A program made the translations under genes and the position numbers. Below, piece after piece: positions 18,405 through 26,359 of a stretch of 64,000 bases of DNA. Source of the DNA: Treponema sp. UBA6852 (GTDB lineage Bacteria > Spirochaetota > Spirochaetia > Treponematales > Treponemataceae); the NCBI GenBank assembly GCA_002449305.1, contig DKDI01000013.1, positions 1 to 64,000 on the forward strand, read 5' to 3'. The first letter of the stretch is position 1, and the number at the start of each line of letters is the position of its first letter. The notes beneath the pieces were generated by a model that was not told the DNA's origin, did not search any database, and worked only from the letters and a program-made list of their open reading frames with translations.

Positions 18405-19733
18405 TTATTCCTTGCTTTTGTTTTCAAATTTCGTATAGCTTGAAAGGAAAATAACATCAACATCGCCAATCGGACCGTTGCGCTGTTTTGCCACAATCAG
18501 CTTTCGCTCTTGAACCGGATTATAGCCTTCATTGGTTTCCTTATTGTCGTTCCGCTTTCCGTGAATAAACATTACCATGTCGGCATCCTGTTCAATCGAG
18601 CCAGAGCCTCTAAGCTGTGCAAGATTCGGCTCTTCTCCTTCTGCTGCTCTTGCAACTTGGCACAAAACAACAATCGGAATTTCAAGTTCGCGCGCAAGGC
18701 TTTTCAAGGACTTTGAAATTGCAGACTGCTGTTCAAAAAGCTGGGCATCAGGATTTTCGCTAGTAATAAGTCCAATATAGTCGATAAAAATAATCTGAAC
18801 TTTCTGATTGACTTTCATGCGCCTTGCCATCGCCCGCAGATCAAGAAGCTTCATGTTCGGCGTGTCAACAATATAAAGAGGCGCATTGTAACATTCTCCC
18901 GCCGCATCCTGAAGTTTTTTAAAATCTTCTATTTTAAGCATTCCGTTTCTAAGCTTTGTTCCAGGAATTCTCGCAATCTGAGAAAGAAGACGCTGAGCAA
19001 TCTGATCCGCAGACATTTCCAAGCTGAAAAATCCGCACGGAATTCCACGGTCAATCGCAATGTTTTGCATCATGCTCAATGCAAGGGCAGTTTTTCCCAT
19101 TGAAGGGCGCGCGCCAATTATAATCATTTCGCTGTTTTGAAAACCGCTTGTCATGCTGTCAAGATCGTTAAGTCCAGATGGAATTCCGGAAAACGCATTT
19201 TTATTTTTGTATCTCGTATCGATTATCTGAATAACTTTAGGCACAACATCTTTCATTGCAAGAACTTGCGCAGATTGATTTATATCAGTGAGCTTGAAAA
19301 TCTTCTGCTCTGCATCTTCAAGAATAGAGCGGCTTTCTTTTGTTTCATCAAAACTGGATGCTTTTATTTCAGAGGAAATTTTTATAAGATTCCGCCTAGT
19401 AGACTGGTCAAGAACAATCTTAGCGTAATAGTCAACATTCGCGCTTGTGGGAACAATATCCGTTAAAGAGGAAATATACGCTACTCCGCCGGCAGCCTCA
19501 AGTTTTCCATTTTTTGTAAGGTCATCAACAAGAGTCAGTAAGTCGCCTTTTATTCCAGCTGAAAAAAGATGCATCAAGGATTCATAAATAAGCTGATTCT
19601 GCTGACTGTAAAAATTTTCGCTTCGCAAATATGTTACAACATCGCTTACAGAGCTCCAGTCCAGCAAAAGAGCTCCAAGAACAGCCTGTTCTGCCTCAAC
19701 ATTATGAGGAGGTATCTTATCTTTTAAATCCAT
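18405..19733 (-). CDS. dnaB: Replicative DNA helicase
   Basis: Hexameric 5'-3' helicase of the replication fork. The 442-residue protein has the N-terminal primase-contact domain (NVEAEQAVLGALLLD) and the RecA-like domain with Walker A GARPSMGKTALALS, Walker B IIFIDYIGLI, and the conserved QLRGSGSIEQDADMVMFIHG. The ATG at 19733 has AGAGG 5 nt upstream; a longer frame to 19760 lacks support. It follows the terminator after rplI, so it may have its own promoter in the 144-nt gap. Confidence 0.96.
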   Translation of the reverse strand: MDLKDKIPPHNVEAEQAVLGALLLDWSSVSDVVTYLRSENFYSQQNQLIYESLMHLFSAGIKGDLLTLVDDLTKNGKLEAAGGVAYISSLTDIVPTSANVDYYAKIVLDQSTRRNLIKISSEIKASSFDETKESRSILEDAEQKIFKLTDINQSAQVLAMKDVVPKVIQIIDTRYKNKNAFSGIPSGLNDLDSMTSGFQNSEMIIIGARPSMGKTALALSMMQNIAIDRGIPCGFFSLEMSADQIAQRLLSQIARIPGTKLRNGMLKIEDFKKLQDAAGECYNAPLYIVDTPNMKLLDLRAMARRMKVNQKVQIIFIDYIGLITSENPDAQLFEQQSAISKSLKSLARELEIPIVVLCQVARAAEGEEPNLAQLRGSGSIEQDADMVMFIHGKRNDNKETNEGYNPVQERKLIVAKQRNGPIGDVDVIFLSSYTKFENKSKE

Positions 19734-19819
19734 TTTTCCTCTTTGCAATAGCACGGTCAAGGCAAAATAACGACAAAAACCTCGACTCGTCCATTTTTAC
19801 GGTTTCAGTAAACCCTAAA

Positions 19820-19852
19820 TAAAAAAAACCGCAAGAAAAATCTCACGGTTTT
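19820..19852 (-). terminator. Intrinsic terminator after rplI
   Basis: On the minus strand a 12-bp stem (two G-T wobbles) with a 4-nt loop ends in a run of eight T. It lies 25 nt after the rplI stop and separates rpsF-ssb-rpsR-rplI from dnaB. Confidence 0.88.
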
Positions 19853-19876
19853 ATTTTTCCTAAGCAATTTTAGACA

Positions 19877-20398
19877 TTACTCAGACTTTGCCTCTTCAGC
19901 TGGAGCCTCATCCTTTTTTGCAGGAGCTTCTTCCTTCTTAGCAGTTACATCATCCTGTGATTTTACTGTAACTTTTACTTCAGCTACTGTAGTTTCATAA
20001 AGATGAACTTTTACAGAATAAGAGCCTGTATTTTTGATTGTGTGTCCAGGAATTTCAACTTTCTTGCGCTCAATCTCAAATCCACTCTTCTTGTAAAAGT
20101 CAGAAACTGTCTGATTTGTAACAGCTCCGTACAATTTGCCATTGTTTCCAGCAGGCATAGAAATAACAACTTCAAGAGCCTCAAGTTTTTCCTTCAAGCT
20201 CATGCTGTCCTTGCGCTTCTGTTCCTTGCGAGCTTCAATTTCAGCCTTTTTTGTAGCAAAATAAGCTTCTGTTTCTGGCGTGCATGGAACTGCAAGCATA
20301 CGAGGGAAAAGATAGTTGCGGAAATATCCATTTGCAACATTCTTTACATCACCCATTTCTCCAAGGTGTTTTACATCTTCATTAAGAATTACTTTCAT
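19877..20398 (-). CDS. rplI: 50S ribosomal protein L9
   Basis: Binds 23S rRNA near the L1 stalk. The 173-residue protein carries the family start MKVILNEDVKHLGEMGDVKN and YFRNYLFPRMLA, the central helix, and the C-terminal domain (LYGAVTNQTVSDFYKKSG, PGHTIKNTGSYSVKVHLY). It is longer than the usual ~150 residues because of a C-terminal Lys/Glu/Ala tail (about residues 150-173) of low complexity. Preceded by AGGAGC at correct spacing. Last gene of the rpsF operon. Confidence 0.95.
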   Translation of the reverse strand: MKVILNEDVKHLGEMGDVKNVANGYFRNYLFPRMLAVPCTPETEAYFATKKAEIEARKEQKRKDSMSLKEKLEALEVVISMPAGNNGKLYGAVTNQTVSDFYKKSGFEIERKKVEIPGHTIKNTGSYSVKVHLYETTVAEVKVTVKSQDDVTAKKEEAPAKKDEAPAEEAKSE

Positions 20399-20466
20399 TT
20401 TTTCAAGCTCCTATAAAATTTTAGTTTTACGCAGCTCCACCAGGAGTTGGTTTCACTGCTAAAAAA

Positions 20467-20781
20467 TTAGTCTGCAACAAAAGGAAGAAGACAAATTGCA
20501 CGCGCACGTTTAATTGCAGCTGCAACTTCTTTTTGGTGTCTTGCACAAGTTCCAGTTATGCGGCGCGGAAGAATCTTGCCACGTTCTGTTGTAAAGCGGC
20601 GAAGTCCATCTGCATCTTTGTAATCAATTTTTCCCTTGTTTGCGCAAAAGCGGCATACTTTCTTGTGTGAGAAAAATTTTCCTTTTCCACGAGCCCCACG
20701 AACTTCATCTTCACGTCCTGAATCCTGAAGCTGCTCCTGTGTTACATTTGTATTTTCGTTTACTTCTTTTTCGTCTGCCAT
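20467..20781 (-). CDS. rpsR: 30S ribosomal protein S18
   Basis: S18 binds S6 on the platform of the small subunit. The 104-residue protein has a zinc-type pair (CRFC, with a further C before ARHQ), [20 protein letters not shown], and [24 protein letters not shown]. About 30 residues of acidic, non-conserved sequence precede the core, making it longer than the E. coli protein (75). It lies between ssb and rplI in the classic order. Confidence 0.95.
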   Translation of the reverse strand: MADEKEVNENTNVTQEQLQDSGREDEVRGARGKGKFFSHKKVCRFCANKGKIDYKDADGLRRFTTERGKILPRRITGTCARHQKEVAAAIKRARAICLLPFVAD

Positions 20782-20829
20782 AATATAGCTCCTGTTTTTA
20801 AGAGTTTTTTTTAAACTGCGGAAACCGAA

Positions 20830-21318
20830 TTAAAACGGAATATCTTCAGGGAAACCAGCGTTGTCTCCGCCAAAAGCTTCTGAAGAAGGCTCATATCCGC
20901 CGCCGGAAGACTGATTTTGAGAATAAGAAGCGCGCTGCTGATAACCCCCGAATGAATCAGAGCCGCCGTTATTCTGACTTCCAGAAGACCTTGAGCCCAA
21001 AAGCTCAACTGAGTCAGCAAGAATATTTACCCTGCTGAATTTCTGTCCGTCTTTTTCCCATCTGTCCTGACGCAAAGAACCTTGAACCGCAATTTGTGTT
21101 CCTTTAGTAAGATACGGCTTGATACCTTCCGCGCCTTTTCCGAAATATGAAACATCGAAAAAGTTTGCCTCGCTGACCCACTGGTCTCCATCTTTTTTGC
21201 TGCGGTTTACAGCAATAGAAATAGAAGCTACAGCAGTTCCGCTGTTAAGATACCTTAATTCTGCGTCTCTTGTAAGTCTTCCTACAATAACAACGCTGTT
21301 TATATCAGAAGTCGCCAT
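20830..21318 (-). CDS. ssb: Single-stranded DNA-binding protein
   Basis: OB-fold protein that coats single-stranded DNA. The 162-residue protein has the OB domain (residues 1-108, with NSVVIVGRLTRDAELRYL), a Ser/Gly/Gln-rich flexible linker, and the acidic C-terminal tip ending DIPF, which recruits partner proteins. Placed between rpsF and rpsR, as in most bacteria. Confidence 0.96.
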   Translation of the reverse strand: MATSDINSVVIVGRLTRDAELRYLNSGTAVASISIAVNRSKKDGDQWVSEANFFDVSYFGKGAEGIKPYLTKGTQIAVQGSLRQDRWEKDGQKFSRVNILADSVELLGSRSSGSQNNGGSDSFGGYQQRASYSQNQSSGGGYEPSSEAFGGDNAGFPEDIPF

Positions 21319-21341
21319 AATCTACTCCGGAATTTTTTGTC

Positions 21342-21632
21342 TTATACGTTCTTTGATTCAATTAAAACAAAAAGATATTTCAAAAGATTGTTGTTGAATT
21401 TGAATTTACCGTCAAGCTCAATAATTTTAGCAGGATTCAATTTCAGTGTAAAAAGAACAAAGTGTCCGCGTTTCTGTTTTTTTACTTCGTATGTAAGATC
21501 ACGGTCGCCGAAAACTTCCTCTTTTTCGATTTCTGCGCCGAAACTTGCAAGGTCAGCTCTAAGAGTTTCAAGACCGGCCTTAGATTTTTCTTCCTCTAAA
21601 GGAAAGATTGTCATAAGTTCATACTTTCTCAT
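21342..21632 (-). CDS. rpsF: 30S ribosomal protein S6
   Basis: Ribosomal platform protein, partner of S18. The 96-residue protein shows MRKYELMTIFPLEEE, the segment DRDLTYEVKKQKRGHFVLF and the C-terminal strand with NNLLKYLFVLIE. Normal length. First gene of rpsF-ssb-rpsR-rplI. Its ribosome site lies inside a hairpin (see 21633-21672), which may permit feedback by the S6-S18 complex. Confidence 0.95.
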   Translation of the reverse strand: MRKYELMTIFPLEEEKSKAGLETLRADLASFGAEIEKEEVFGDRDLTYEVKKQKRGHFVLFTLKLNPAKIIELDGKFKFNNNLLKYLFVLIESKNV

Positions 21633-21672
21633 CGTATGTTTCTCCTTATGGTCAGAATGGGAGCCGCATACG
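21633..21672 (-). promoter_or_regulatory. Hairpin enclosing the rpsF ribosome site
   Basis: Directly upstream of the rpsF ATG, CGTATG (21667-21672) pairs with CATACG (21633-21638) on the transcript, and an inner CTCC/GGAG pairing places the AAGGAG ribosome site in the stem. S6-S18 leaders are known to regulate rpsF in many bacteria. Whether this structure carries the known S6-S18 binding bulge cannot be decided by eye. Confidence 0.5.
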
Positions 21673-21691
21673 CAACTCCAAGGGGTAATTG

Positions 21692-21720
21692 ATATTAGCA
21701 GTTTTTATATGGATAGTCAA
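21692..21720 (-). promoter_or_regulatory. Promoter of the rpsF operon
   Basis: On the minus strand TTGACT (21720-21715) and TAATAT (21697-21692) are spaced by exactly 17 nt. Transcription would start about 21685, giving a ~50-nt leader that includes the hairpin at 21633-21672. Confidence 0.75.
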
Positions 21721-21883
21721 CGAAACTTCAAAAAAGTTCAGTATTTTTTAGAAAAATTTAATTTTGCACTAGAGTTTTTATAAATATTCAAGTATACTCT
21801 TGTCTATTGCATTTTGAAAAATACCAAGATCTTATTTTTTTAAGTTCGATGTGATTTCAAAAGTTTTTACATTAGGAGAGTGC

Positions 21884-22015
21884 AATAAAAACTTCGTCTG
21901 AAATAGCGTCAAAGTTTTTATTCACAAGTTTGCGTTGCAAACTTCCTTATCAACTGCATATTCTCATTTCATTGCGAATATGCTCAAAAAAGCCAAATCG
22001 GAAATTGAAATTTCC
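21884..22015 (+). promoter_or_regulatory. Hairpin-rich leader upstream of hup
   Basis: Four perfect stem-loops follow each other in 132 nt: an 11-bp stem (21884-21894 with 21912-21922), an 8-bp stem with a 3-nt loop (21926-21933 with 21937-21944), an 8-bp stem (21956-21963 with 21976-21983) and a 6-bp stem with TGAA loop (22000-22005 with 22010-22015). The last ends 16 nt before the GGGAG ribosome site of hup. None has a following T-run, so they are not terminators. I know of no named leader class that matches. Confidence 0.6.
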
Positions 22016-22043
22016 TCATTGACTTTTTATGGGAGAAAAAAAA

Positions 22044-22322
22044 ATGAACAAAGCTGAACTTATTGAAAAAATGGCAAAATCGACAGGGTTGCCAAAAAAA
22101 GACACAGAAAGCGCGCTCAAATCATTTCTTGAGATTGTTTCAAAGGAACTTGAAAAAGGACATGACGTACAGCTCATCGGATTCGGAACATTTTCAGTTG
22201 GAAAAAGAGCGGCAAGAGAAGGACGCAATCCTGCAACTGGAGAAACTATCAAAATCGCAGCTTCAAAAACACCAAAATTCAAGCCTGGAAAAGCACTCAA
22301 AGACCGCTTGAACAAAAAATAA
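22044..22322 (+). CDS. hup: HU-family DNA-binding protein
   Basis: Nucleoid-associated protein that bends DNA as a dimer. The 92-residue protein has the helical dimerisation part (NKAELIEKMAKSTGLPKKD) and the beta-arm region FGTFSVGKRAAREGRNPATG with the intercalating NP pair, ending FKPGKALKDRLN. The ATG at 22044 is set by GGGAG 8 nt upstream; an ATG at 22029 overlaps that site and is unlikely. It stands alone with a structured leader. Confidence 0.95.
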   Translation: MNKAELIEKMAKSTGLPKKDTESALKSFLEIVSKELEKGHDVQLIGFGTFSVGKRAAREGRNPATGETIKIAASKTPKFKPGKALKDRLNKK

Positions 22323-22505
22323 AAAATCAGTTTCAAAAGTTTTTGCAATTCATAGAATAAATTTCAATGTTTTGCAAAAACAATCTTTCCTTTCAAATAT
22401 CAGCAATAAAAAAACATATTACTTAAACTGACAATTTAATCAGCACTTAATTTTGCAATTGCAGATTTCTTCTTTTCACTTAAACTGCAAGTATAAAATT
22501 GCCTC

Positions 22506-22850
22506 ATGGACAAACCTAGGGATTTATGCAAAATTTTGGGCTCAAACATCCGCTGTTACAGAATAAAATTAAAAATGACGCAAGAGGAACTGGCAGAAAA
22601 ATCAGGAATAACATCGGTAGGAATTTCAAAAATTGAAACAGGAAAAACCTGGCCTAAAAAAGAAACTATAGAAAAGTTTTTGGAAATTTTAGAAGTAAAG
22701 CCGTTTCAGTTATTCACGGAAACAAAAGAAGACTTTATAAAATACAAAAACATCGTTACAGAAACAATATCCGAGCTAGTTGACAAAACTTTTTCCGAGC
22801 AGAAAAACACATCCAAGCGAAACAGAAAAAATTTCAAGTTAAAGCATTAA
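22506..22850 (+). CDS. XRE-family helix-turn-helix regulator
   Basis: A 114-residue protein with a Cro/C1-type DNA-binding domain in residues 8-65 (LGSNIRCYRIKLKMTQEELA, SGITSVGISKIETGKTWP). The remaining 50 residues are Lys/Glu-rich and helical, without a recognised sensor domain. Its target is unknown. There is no ribosome site, and a TATAAA lies 8 nt before the ATG, so the mRNA may be leaderless. The solitary position next to tRNA genes could hint at a past element, but no integrase or att-like repeat is visible. Confidence 0.8.
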   Translation: MDKPRDLCKILGSNIRCYRIKLKMTQEELAEKSGITSVGISKIETGKTWPKKETIEKFLEILEVKPFQLFTETKEDFIKYKNIVTETISELVDKTFSEQKNTSKRNRKNFKLKH

Positions 22851-22878
22851 TTTTTTTTGAGTTTTTCATATTTTTCTA

Positions 22879-22907
22879 TTGACAAAAAAGTGATGACTTG
22901 TTAATAT
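22879..22907 (+). promoter_or_regulatory. Promoter of the tRNA-Val/tRNA-Pro unit
   Basis: TTGACA (22879-22884) and TAATAT (22902-22907) are spaced by 17 nt, and the tRNA-Val gene begins 16 nt further on. Confidence 0.85.
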
Positions 22908-22922
22908 AGCGACACTTGAAAC

Positions 22923-22996
22923 GGGCTCTTAGCTCAGCTGGTACGAGCGTCTGGTTTACACCCAGAATGTCGGGGGTTCGATCCCCTCAGAGCCCA
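22923..22996 (+). tRNA. tRNA-Val (anticodon TAC)
   Basis: 74-nt cloverleaf. The acceptor stem GGGCTCT pairs with AGAGCCC, the anticodon arm is TCTGG-TTTACAC-CCAGA with anticodon TAC, and the T arm is GGGGG-TTCGATC-CCCTC. No encoded CCA. Confidence 0.95.
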
Positions 22997-23004
22997 TTTC
23001 GTTT

Positions 23005-23077
<73 letters not shown>

Positions 23078-23081
23078 TTTA

Positions 23082-23117
23082 AAAGACTTGTCTTATTTGG
23101 GCAAGTCTTTTTTTTTA
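23082..23117 (+). terminator. Intrinsic terminator after tRNA-Pro
   Basis: AAAGACTTG pairs with CAAGTCTTT, followed by a T-run, 5 nt after the tRNA. Confidence 0.88.
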
Positions 23118-23224
23118 TTTTAAATTATTTTTTTTGGGTTGACTGGAATTTTTCATGTCTTAGAAAAGTTTTATTTTATAATCCCAAAATAAAAATAATT
23201 TTTGAAATTTTTCAGGTTTTTCTA

Positions 23225-23253
23225 TTGACATAAATAATAAAAAACAATATAGT
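23225..23253 (+). promoter_or_regulatory. Promoter of tRNA-Phe
   Basis: TTGACA (23225-23230) and TATAGT (23248-23253) with a 17-nt A/T-rich spacer, 14 nt upstream of the tRNA. Confidence 0.85.
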
Positions 23254-23267
23254 CGTATACATCAATT

Positions 23268-23340
23268 GCCGGTGTAGCTCAGCTGGTAGAGCGGAGGACT
23301 GAAAATCCTTATGTCGTCAGTTCGATTCTGACCGCTGGCA
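23268..23340 (+). tRNA. tRNA-Phe (anticodon GAA)
   Basis: 73-nt cloverleaf: acceptor GCCGGTG with CGCTGGC (wobble pairs), anticodon loop CTGAAAA with anticodon GAA, T arm TCAG-TTCGATT-CTGA. Own promoter and terminator. Confidence 0.95.
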
Positions 23341-23345
23341 ATTTC

Positions 23346-23374
23346 AAGCACTCTTTTAAAAGGGTGCTTTTTTT
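23346..23374 (+). terminator. Intrinsic terminator after tRNA-Phe
   Basis: AAGCACTC pairs with GGGTGCTT (one G-T wobble) followed by a run of seven T. Confidence 0.85.
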
Positions 23375-23393
23375 ATTTTTACGGAAATTCACA

Positions 23394-23570
23394 ATGGATG
23401 ATGAAGAATATTATTCAGCAATGAAAAGACAATACTCACCTGTTTTTCATAAGTCAAAAAAGCAAAAATTTTCAGAATGGAATTCATTGCATGGAAGAGA
23501 AGATGCAGAAATGCTGAACGAGCGTGAACGGGAAAAAGAAGCACCGCCTGAAAACAATGCAGAAAACTAG
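23394..23570 (+). CDS. Small hypothetical hydrophilic protein
   Basis: Possible 58-residue protein starting MDDEEYYSAMKRQYSPVFHK, strongly charged, with no membrane segment or known motif. It has a weak purine stretch (ACGGAAA) upstream and a base usage similar to neighbouring genes. It lies between the tRNA-Phe terminator and the S66 peptidase. I do not recognise it; it may not be expressed. Confidence 0.35.
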   Translation: MDDEEYYSAMKRQYSPVFHKSKKQKFSEWNSLHGREDAEMLNEREREKEAPPENNAEN

Positions 23571-23614
23571 AAAATTTCTCAGAAAAAAGAATTTATTTTT
23601 TTTTGCGTAAATTA

Positions 23615-23627
23615 TATAATCGCAGAA
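23615..23627 (+). promoter_or_regulatory. -10 element abutting the S66 peptidase start
   Basis: A perfect TATAAT (23615-23620) ends 6 nt before the ATG at 23627, and no ribosome site is present, so transcription would begin at or next to the start codon. The -35 region is weak (TTTATT at 23592). Confidence 0.5.
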
Positions 23628-24664
23628 TGAACATAAGAATTCCGCCTTCAATAAAAAAAGGCTGCACAATCGCCGTAACAGCTCCTTCATTTGGATGCAC
23701 AACAGAACCCTACACTTCCCGCTTTAATTTTGCAAAGAAAAAATTTGAATCTCTTGGCTACAAAATTTTTGCAGGAGAAACTGTATTTAAAAGCGACGGA
23801 AAAGGAATTTCAACAGATCCAAAAAAAGCAGCAAAAGAACTCGAAGATTTTTATTGTTCTGATGAAAATTCCGCAGTTATTTCTGCAGGCGGCGGAGAAA
23901 TGATGTGCGAAACAGCCGGCTTCATTGACTTTGAAAAAATTTCAGTTGCACAACCAAAATGGTTCATGGGATATTCCGACAACACAAATTTTACATTTCC
24001 TTTAGTAACAAAATGCAAAGTCGCGGCAATTTACGGACCGACAATCACAGGTTTTGGAAAAAAATGGCAAACACCTGAACTTTATTCTCTTGGACTTTTG
24101 GAAGGAAAAATAAAAGAAATTTCTGGATTTGAAAAATTTCAGCTTCCGAAGAACGACAGCGATTCTACAGAAAATCTTGAAAATTTAACTTACAATCTTA
24201 CAGAAAAAAAAACACTCAAAATCTTTCCAGGAAAAAATGATTCAGTAAAAATGGAAGGAGTCCTTTTAGGAGGCTGCCTTGATGTTCTTGCAAATTTGTG
24301 CGGAACAAAACTTGACAGCGTAAAAGAATTTAACCGCGGCGCAGAAAAAATTATCTGGGTTCTTGAAAGCTGCGACGGAAATCCAGCGGAAATTAGGAGG
24401 CAAGTATGGCAATTAAAAAATGCCGGCTGGTTTGAAAAAGCTTCAGGATTTATAATCGGACGTCCGCTCGCTTCTCTTGGAAAAGAAATTTTTGGAATAA
24501 ATCAGCACAATGCAGTTACAGACATACTTTCAGAATTTAATCTTCCGATAATAATGGACGCTGACATTGGGCACGTAGATCCTGCTGTTCCTATTGCAAT
24601 GGGAATTCCTGCGGAAGTTTTTGCGAACAGAAAAAATTTCACGATAAAATACAAATGGAGCTGA
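23627..24664 (+). CDS. S66 family peptidase (LD-carboxypeptidase/MccF-like)
   Basis: Serine peptidase of the LdcA/MccF family, 345 residues. LdcA members trim L,D-bonds of muropeptides in the cytoplasm; MccF members inactivate microcin C. The nucleophile serine lies in MGYSDNTNF (near residue 115), a conserved Glu in WVLESCDGNP (near 245), and the catalytic His in DADIGHVDPAVPIAMG (near 315). The region MMCETAGFIDFE fits the family. The sequence cannot choose between wall recycling and toxin immunity. The ATG at 23627 is preferred over an upstream frame to 23603. Confidence 0.85.
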   Translation: MNIRIPPSIKKGCTIAVTAPSFGCTTEPYTSRFNFAKKKFESLGYKIFAGETVFKSDGKGISTDPKKAAKELEDFYCSDENSAVISAGGGEMMCETAGFIDFEKISVAQPKWFMGYSDNTNFTFPLVTKCKVAAIYGPTITGFGKKWQTPELYSLGLLEGKIKEISGFEKFQLPKNDSDSTENLENLTYNLTEKKTLKIFPGKNDSVKMEGVLLGGCLDVLANLCGTKLDSVKEFNRGAEKIIWVLESCDGNPAEIRRQVWQLKNAGWFEKASGFIIGRPLASLGKEIFGINQHNAVTDILSEFNLPIIMDADIGHVDPAVPIAMGIPAEVFANRKNFTIKYKWS

Positions 24665-24670
24665 ATTATC

Positions 24671-25225
24671 ATGGAAAATTTTTCAATCAGAATCGCAGAA
24701 GAAAAAGATGCAAAAGAAATTCACGACATTTATGATTACTACGTAAAAAATACAGTTGTAACTTTTTCAACTGAAAATCCGTCAATCGAAGAATACAAAA
24801 AGCAAATTGCTGAAACAAAAAAAAATTATCCGTATTTTGTCGCGCAAGATTCAAACGGAAGAATTTGTGGATTTATCTACGGACATCAGTTAAGACCTCA
24901 CGAATCATATAAATGGAATGTTGAATCCACTGTTTATCTTTCCCCAGACGCTCCAAAAAGATGCGGAATTGGAACTGCGCTCTATAAAAAATTTATGGAA
25001 ACTCTTTCACGCCAAGGATTTAAATATGTCTACGGCGTAATAACTTCAGAAAACAAAATAAGCATTTCAATGCACAAAAAACTTGGGTTTAAGGAAATCG
25101 GAAACTTTCCAAATGCAGGAAACAAAAATGGAAAATGGTACGGAATTTCATGGATGCAAATGCAGCTAAGCGAAATCTCTGAAAATCCAAAAGAACCTAT
25201 TCCGTTTTCAGAATTTAAAATTTAA
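24671..25225 (+). CDS. GNAT family N-acetyltransferase (phosphinothricin-type)
   Basis: Acetyl-CoA-dependent acetyltransferase of 184 residues. The N-terminus IRIAEEKDAKEIHDIYDYYV, the segment ESTVYLSPDAPKRCGIGTAL (acetyl-CoA loop, R/Q-x-x-G-x-G/A form, about residues 91-110) and SISMHKKLGFKEIGNF match the phosphinothricin/methionine sulfone acetyltransferase group. The true substrate is unknown. It starts 6 nt after the S66 peptidase and 18 nt before the methyltransferase gene, so the three may form an operon. Confidence 0.82.
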   Translation: MENFSIRIAEEKDAKEIHDIYDYYVKNTVVTFSTENPSIEEYKKQIAETKKNYPYFVAQDSNGRICGFIYGHQLRPHESYKWNVESTVYLSPDAPKRCGIGTALYKKFMETLSRQGFKYVYGVITSENKISISMHKKLGFKEIGNFPNAGNKNGKWYGISWMQMQLSEISENPKEPIPFSEFKI

Positions 25226-25243
25226 CTGGAGAAACTACTATTT

Positions 25244-26359
25244 ATGGAAGAAAACAAAAACCGTTACCAAGGCGAACTTTTTTTCAACAGAATTTCAAAA
25301 AATCAGAAGCACCTGAAAAAATGGGCAAGAAAAAATAGAATTTCATGCTATAGAATTTACGACAAGGACATTCCAGAAATTCCGCTATGCCTTGACGTTT
25401 ACACATTTCTTCCAGAATTCGTTGAAAACAAAATCGACGCGGCAAAATATAATTCCGAGCTGAATTCTGCAATAAGTGAAAACGGGCAAAAAGCGAGGGA
25501 ACTTTTAGCGCAGGAAAAGCAAAGAACTTACGCAAGACTTTATCTTTATGAACGTCCTTACGAAAAACCTTTTGAAGAGGAAGAACTATGGCTGAAGGAA
25601 ATGAGCCTTCAAACTTCAAAGGCGCTGGAAATTCCAGAATCCAATGTAATAGTAAAAATGAGGAAAAGACAGCGTGAAGACGACAGCGGAAAACGAAGCC
25701 AGTACAAAAAGGCAGAAGAATCAAACAGCATAAAGGGAATTATTTTTGAGCAAGGCCAGCTCTTTTTTGTAAATCTGACAGACTATATAGATACAGGTAT
25801 TTTTTTCGATCATAGACCGCTCAGGCTAAAAGTACGCGAAAACTGCAAAGGAAAACGTGTATTAAACCTTTTTTGCTACACAGGAAGTTTTTCAGTTTAT
25901 GCTGCTGAAGGAGGAGCATCTTTTGTTGAAAGCGTTGACATGAGCAACACTTACACTGAATGGACTAAAAACAACCTTAAGATGAATGATTTTTTGGACA
26001 CACCGAGCTACAAAACTACACGAATGGACGTTATTCATTATCTTGAAGAAAAATCAAAACAAATAAAAGAAAATGAAAAATTCGATATAATAATTCTTGA
26101 TCCGCCGACTTTCAGCAATTCAAAAAATACAGACACCACGCTTGATTTAAATAGGGACTGGCCAAAGCTAATAGAAAACTGCTCAAAGCTTTTAAGCTCA
26201 AAAGGAATTCTTTATTTCAGCACAAACAGCCGCAAGTTAAAAATGGATGAAAAACTTCTTCCGCCTAAAATGTCAGCAGAAGAAATAACAAGCTCAACAA
26301 TCCCCGAGGATTACAGAAATTCTAAAATCCACAGGGCTTGGAAAATCACATCAATTTGA
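25244..26359 (+). CDS. Stand-alone RlmK-like 23S rRNA methyltransferase
   Basis: Class I SAM-dependent methyltransferase of 371 residues that aligns in plan with the C-terminal half (RlmK) of the E. coli RlmKL fusion, which makes m7G2069 in 23S rRNA. Visible hallmarks are FFNRISKNQKHLKKWARKN and CYRIYDKDIPEIPL at the start, KMRKRQ near residue 145, YIDTGIFFDHRPLR, the SAM loop VLNLFCYTGSFSVYAA (near 210-225), and the catalytic-site DPPTFSNSK (near 290). The RlmL half is absent. It overlaps the 3' end of the convergent DUF3943 gene by 14 nt. Confidence 0.88.
   Translation: MEENKNRYQGELFFNRISKNQKHLKKWARKNRISCYRIYDKDIPEIPLCLDVYTFLPEFVENKIDAAKYNSELNSAISENGQKARELLAQEKQRTYARLYLYERPYEKPFEEEELWLKEMSLQTSKALEIPESNVIVKMRKRQREDDSGKRSQYKKAEESNSIKGIIFEQGQLFFVNLTDYIDTGIFFDHRPLRLKVRENCKGKRVLNLFCYTGSFSVYAAEGGASFVESVDMSNTYTEWTKNNLKMNDFLDTPSYKTTRMDVIHYLEEKSKQIKENEKFDIIILDPPTFSNSKNTDTTLDLNRDWPKLIENCSKLLSSKGILYFSTNSRKLKMDEKLLPPKMSAEEITSSTIPEDYRNSKIHRAWKITSI

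Noticed and set aside
19734..19760. Longer DnaB start at 19760
   Set aside because: The extra nine residues lie upstream of a good AGAGG site serving the ATG at 19733 and are not part of the DnaB family.
22323..22505. Terminator after hup from the TTTTTGCAA/TTGCAAAAA inverted repeat
   Set aside because: The arms are separated by more than 20 nt of A/T-rich sequence and no T-run follows; kept only as a note. The rest of this gap shows nothing clear.
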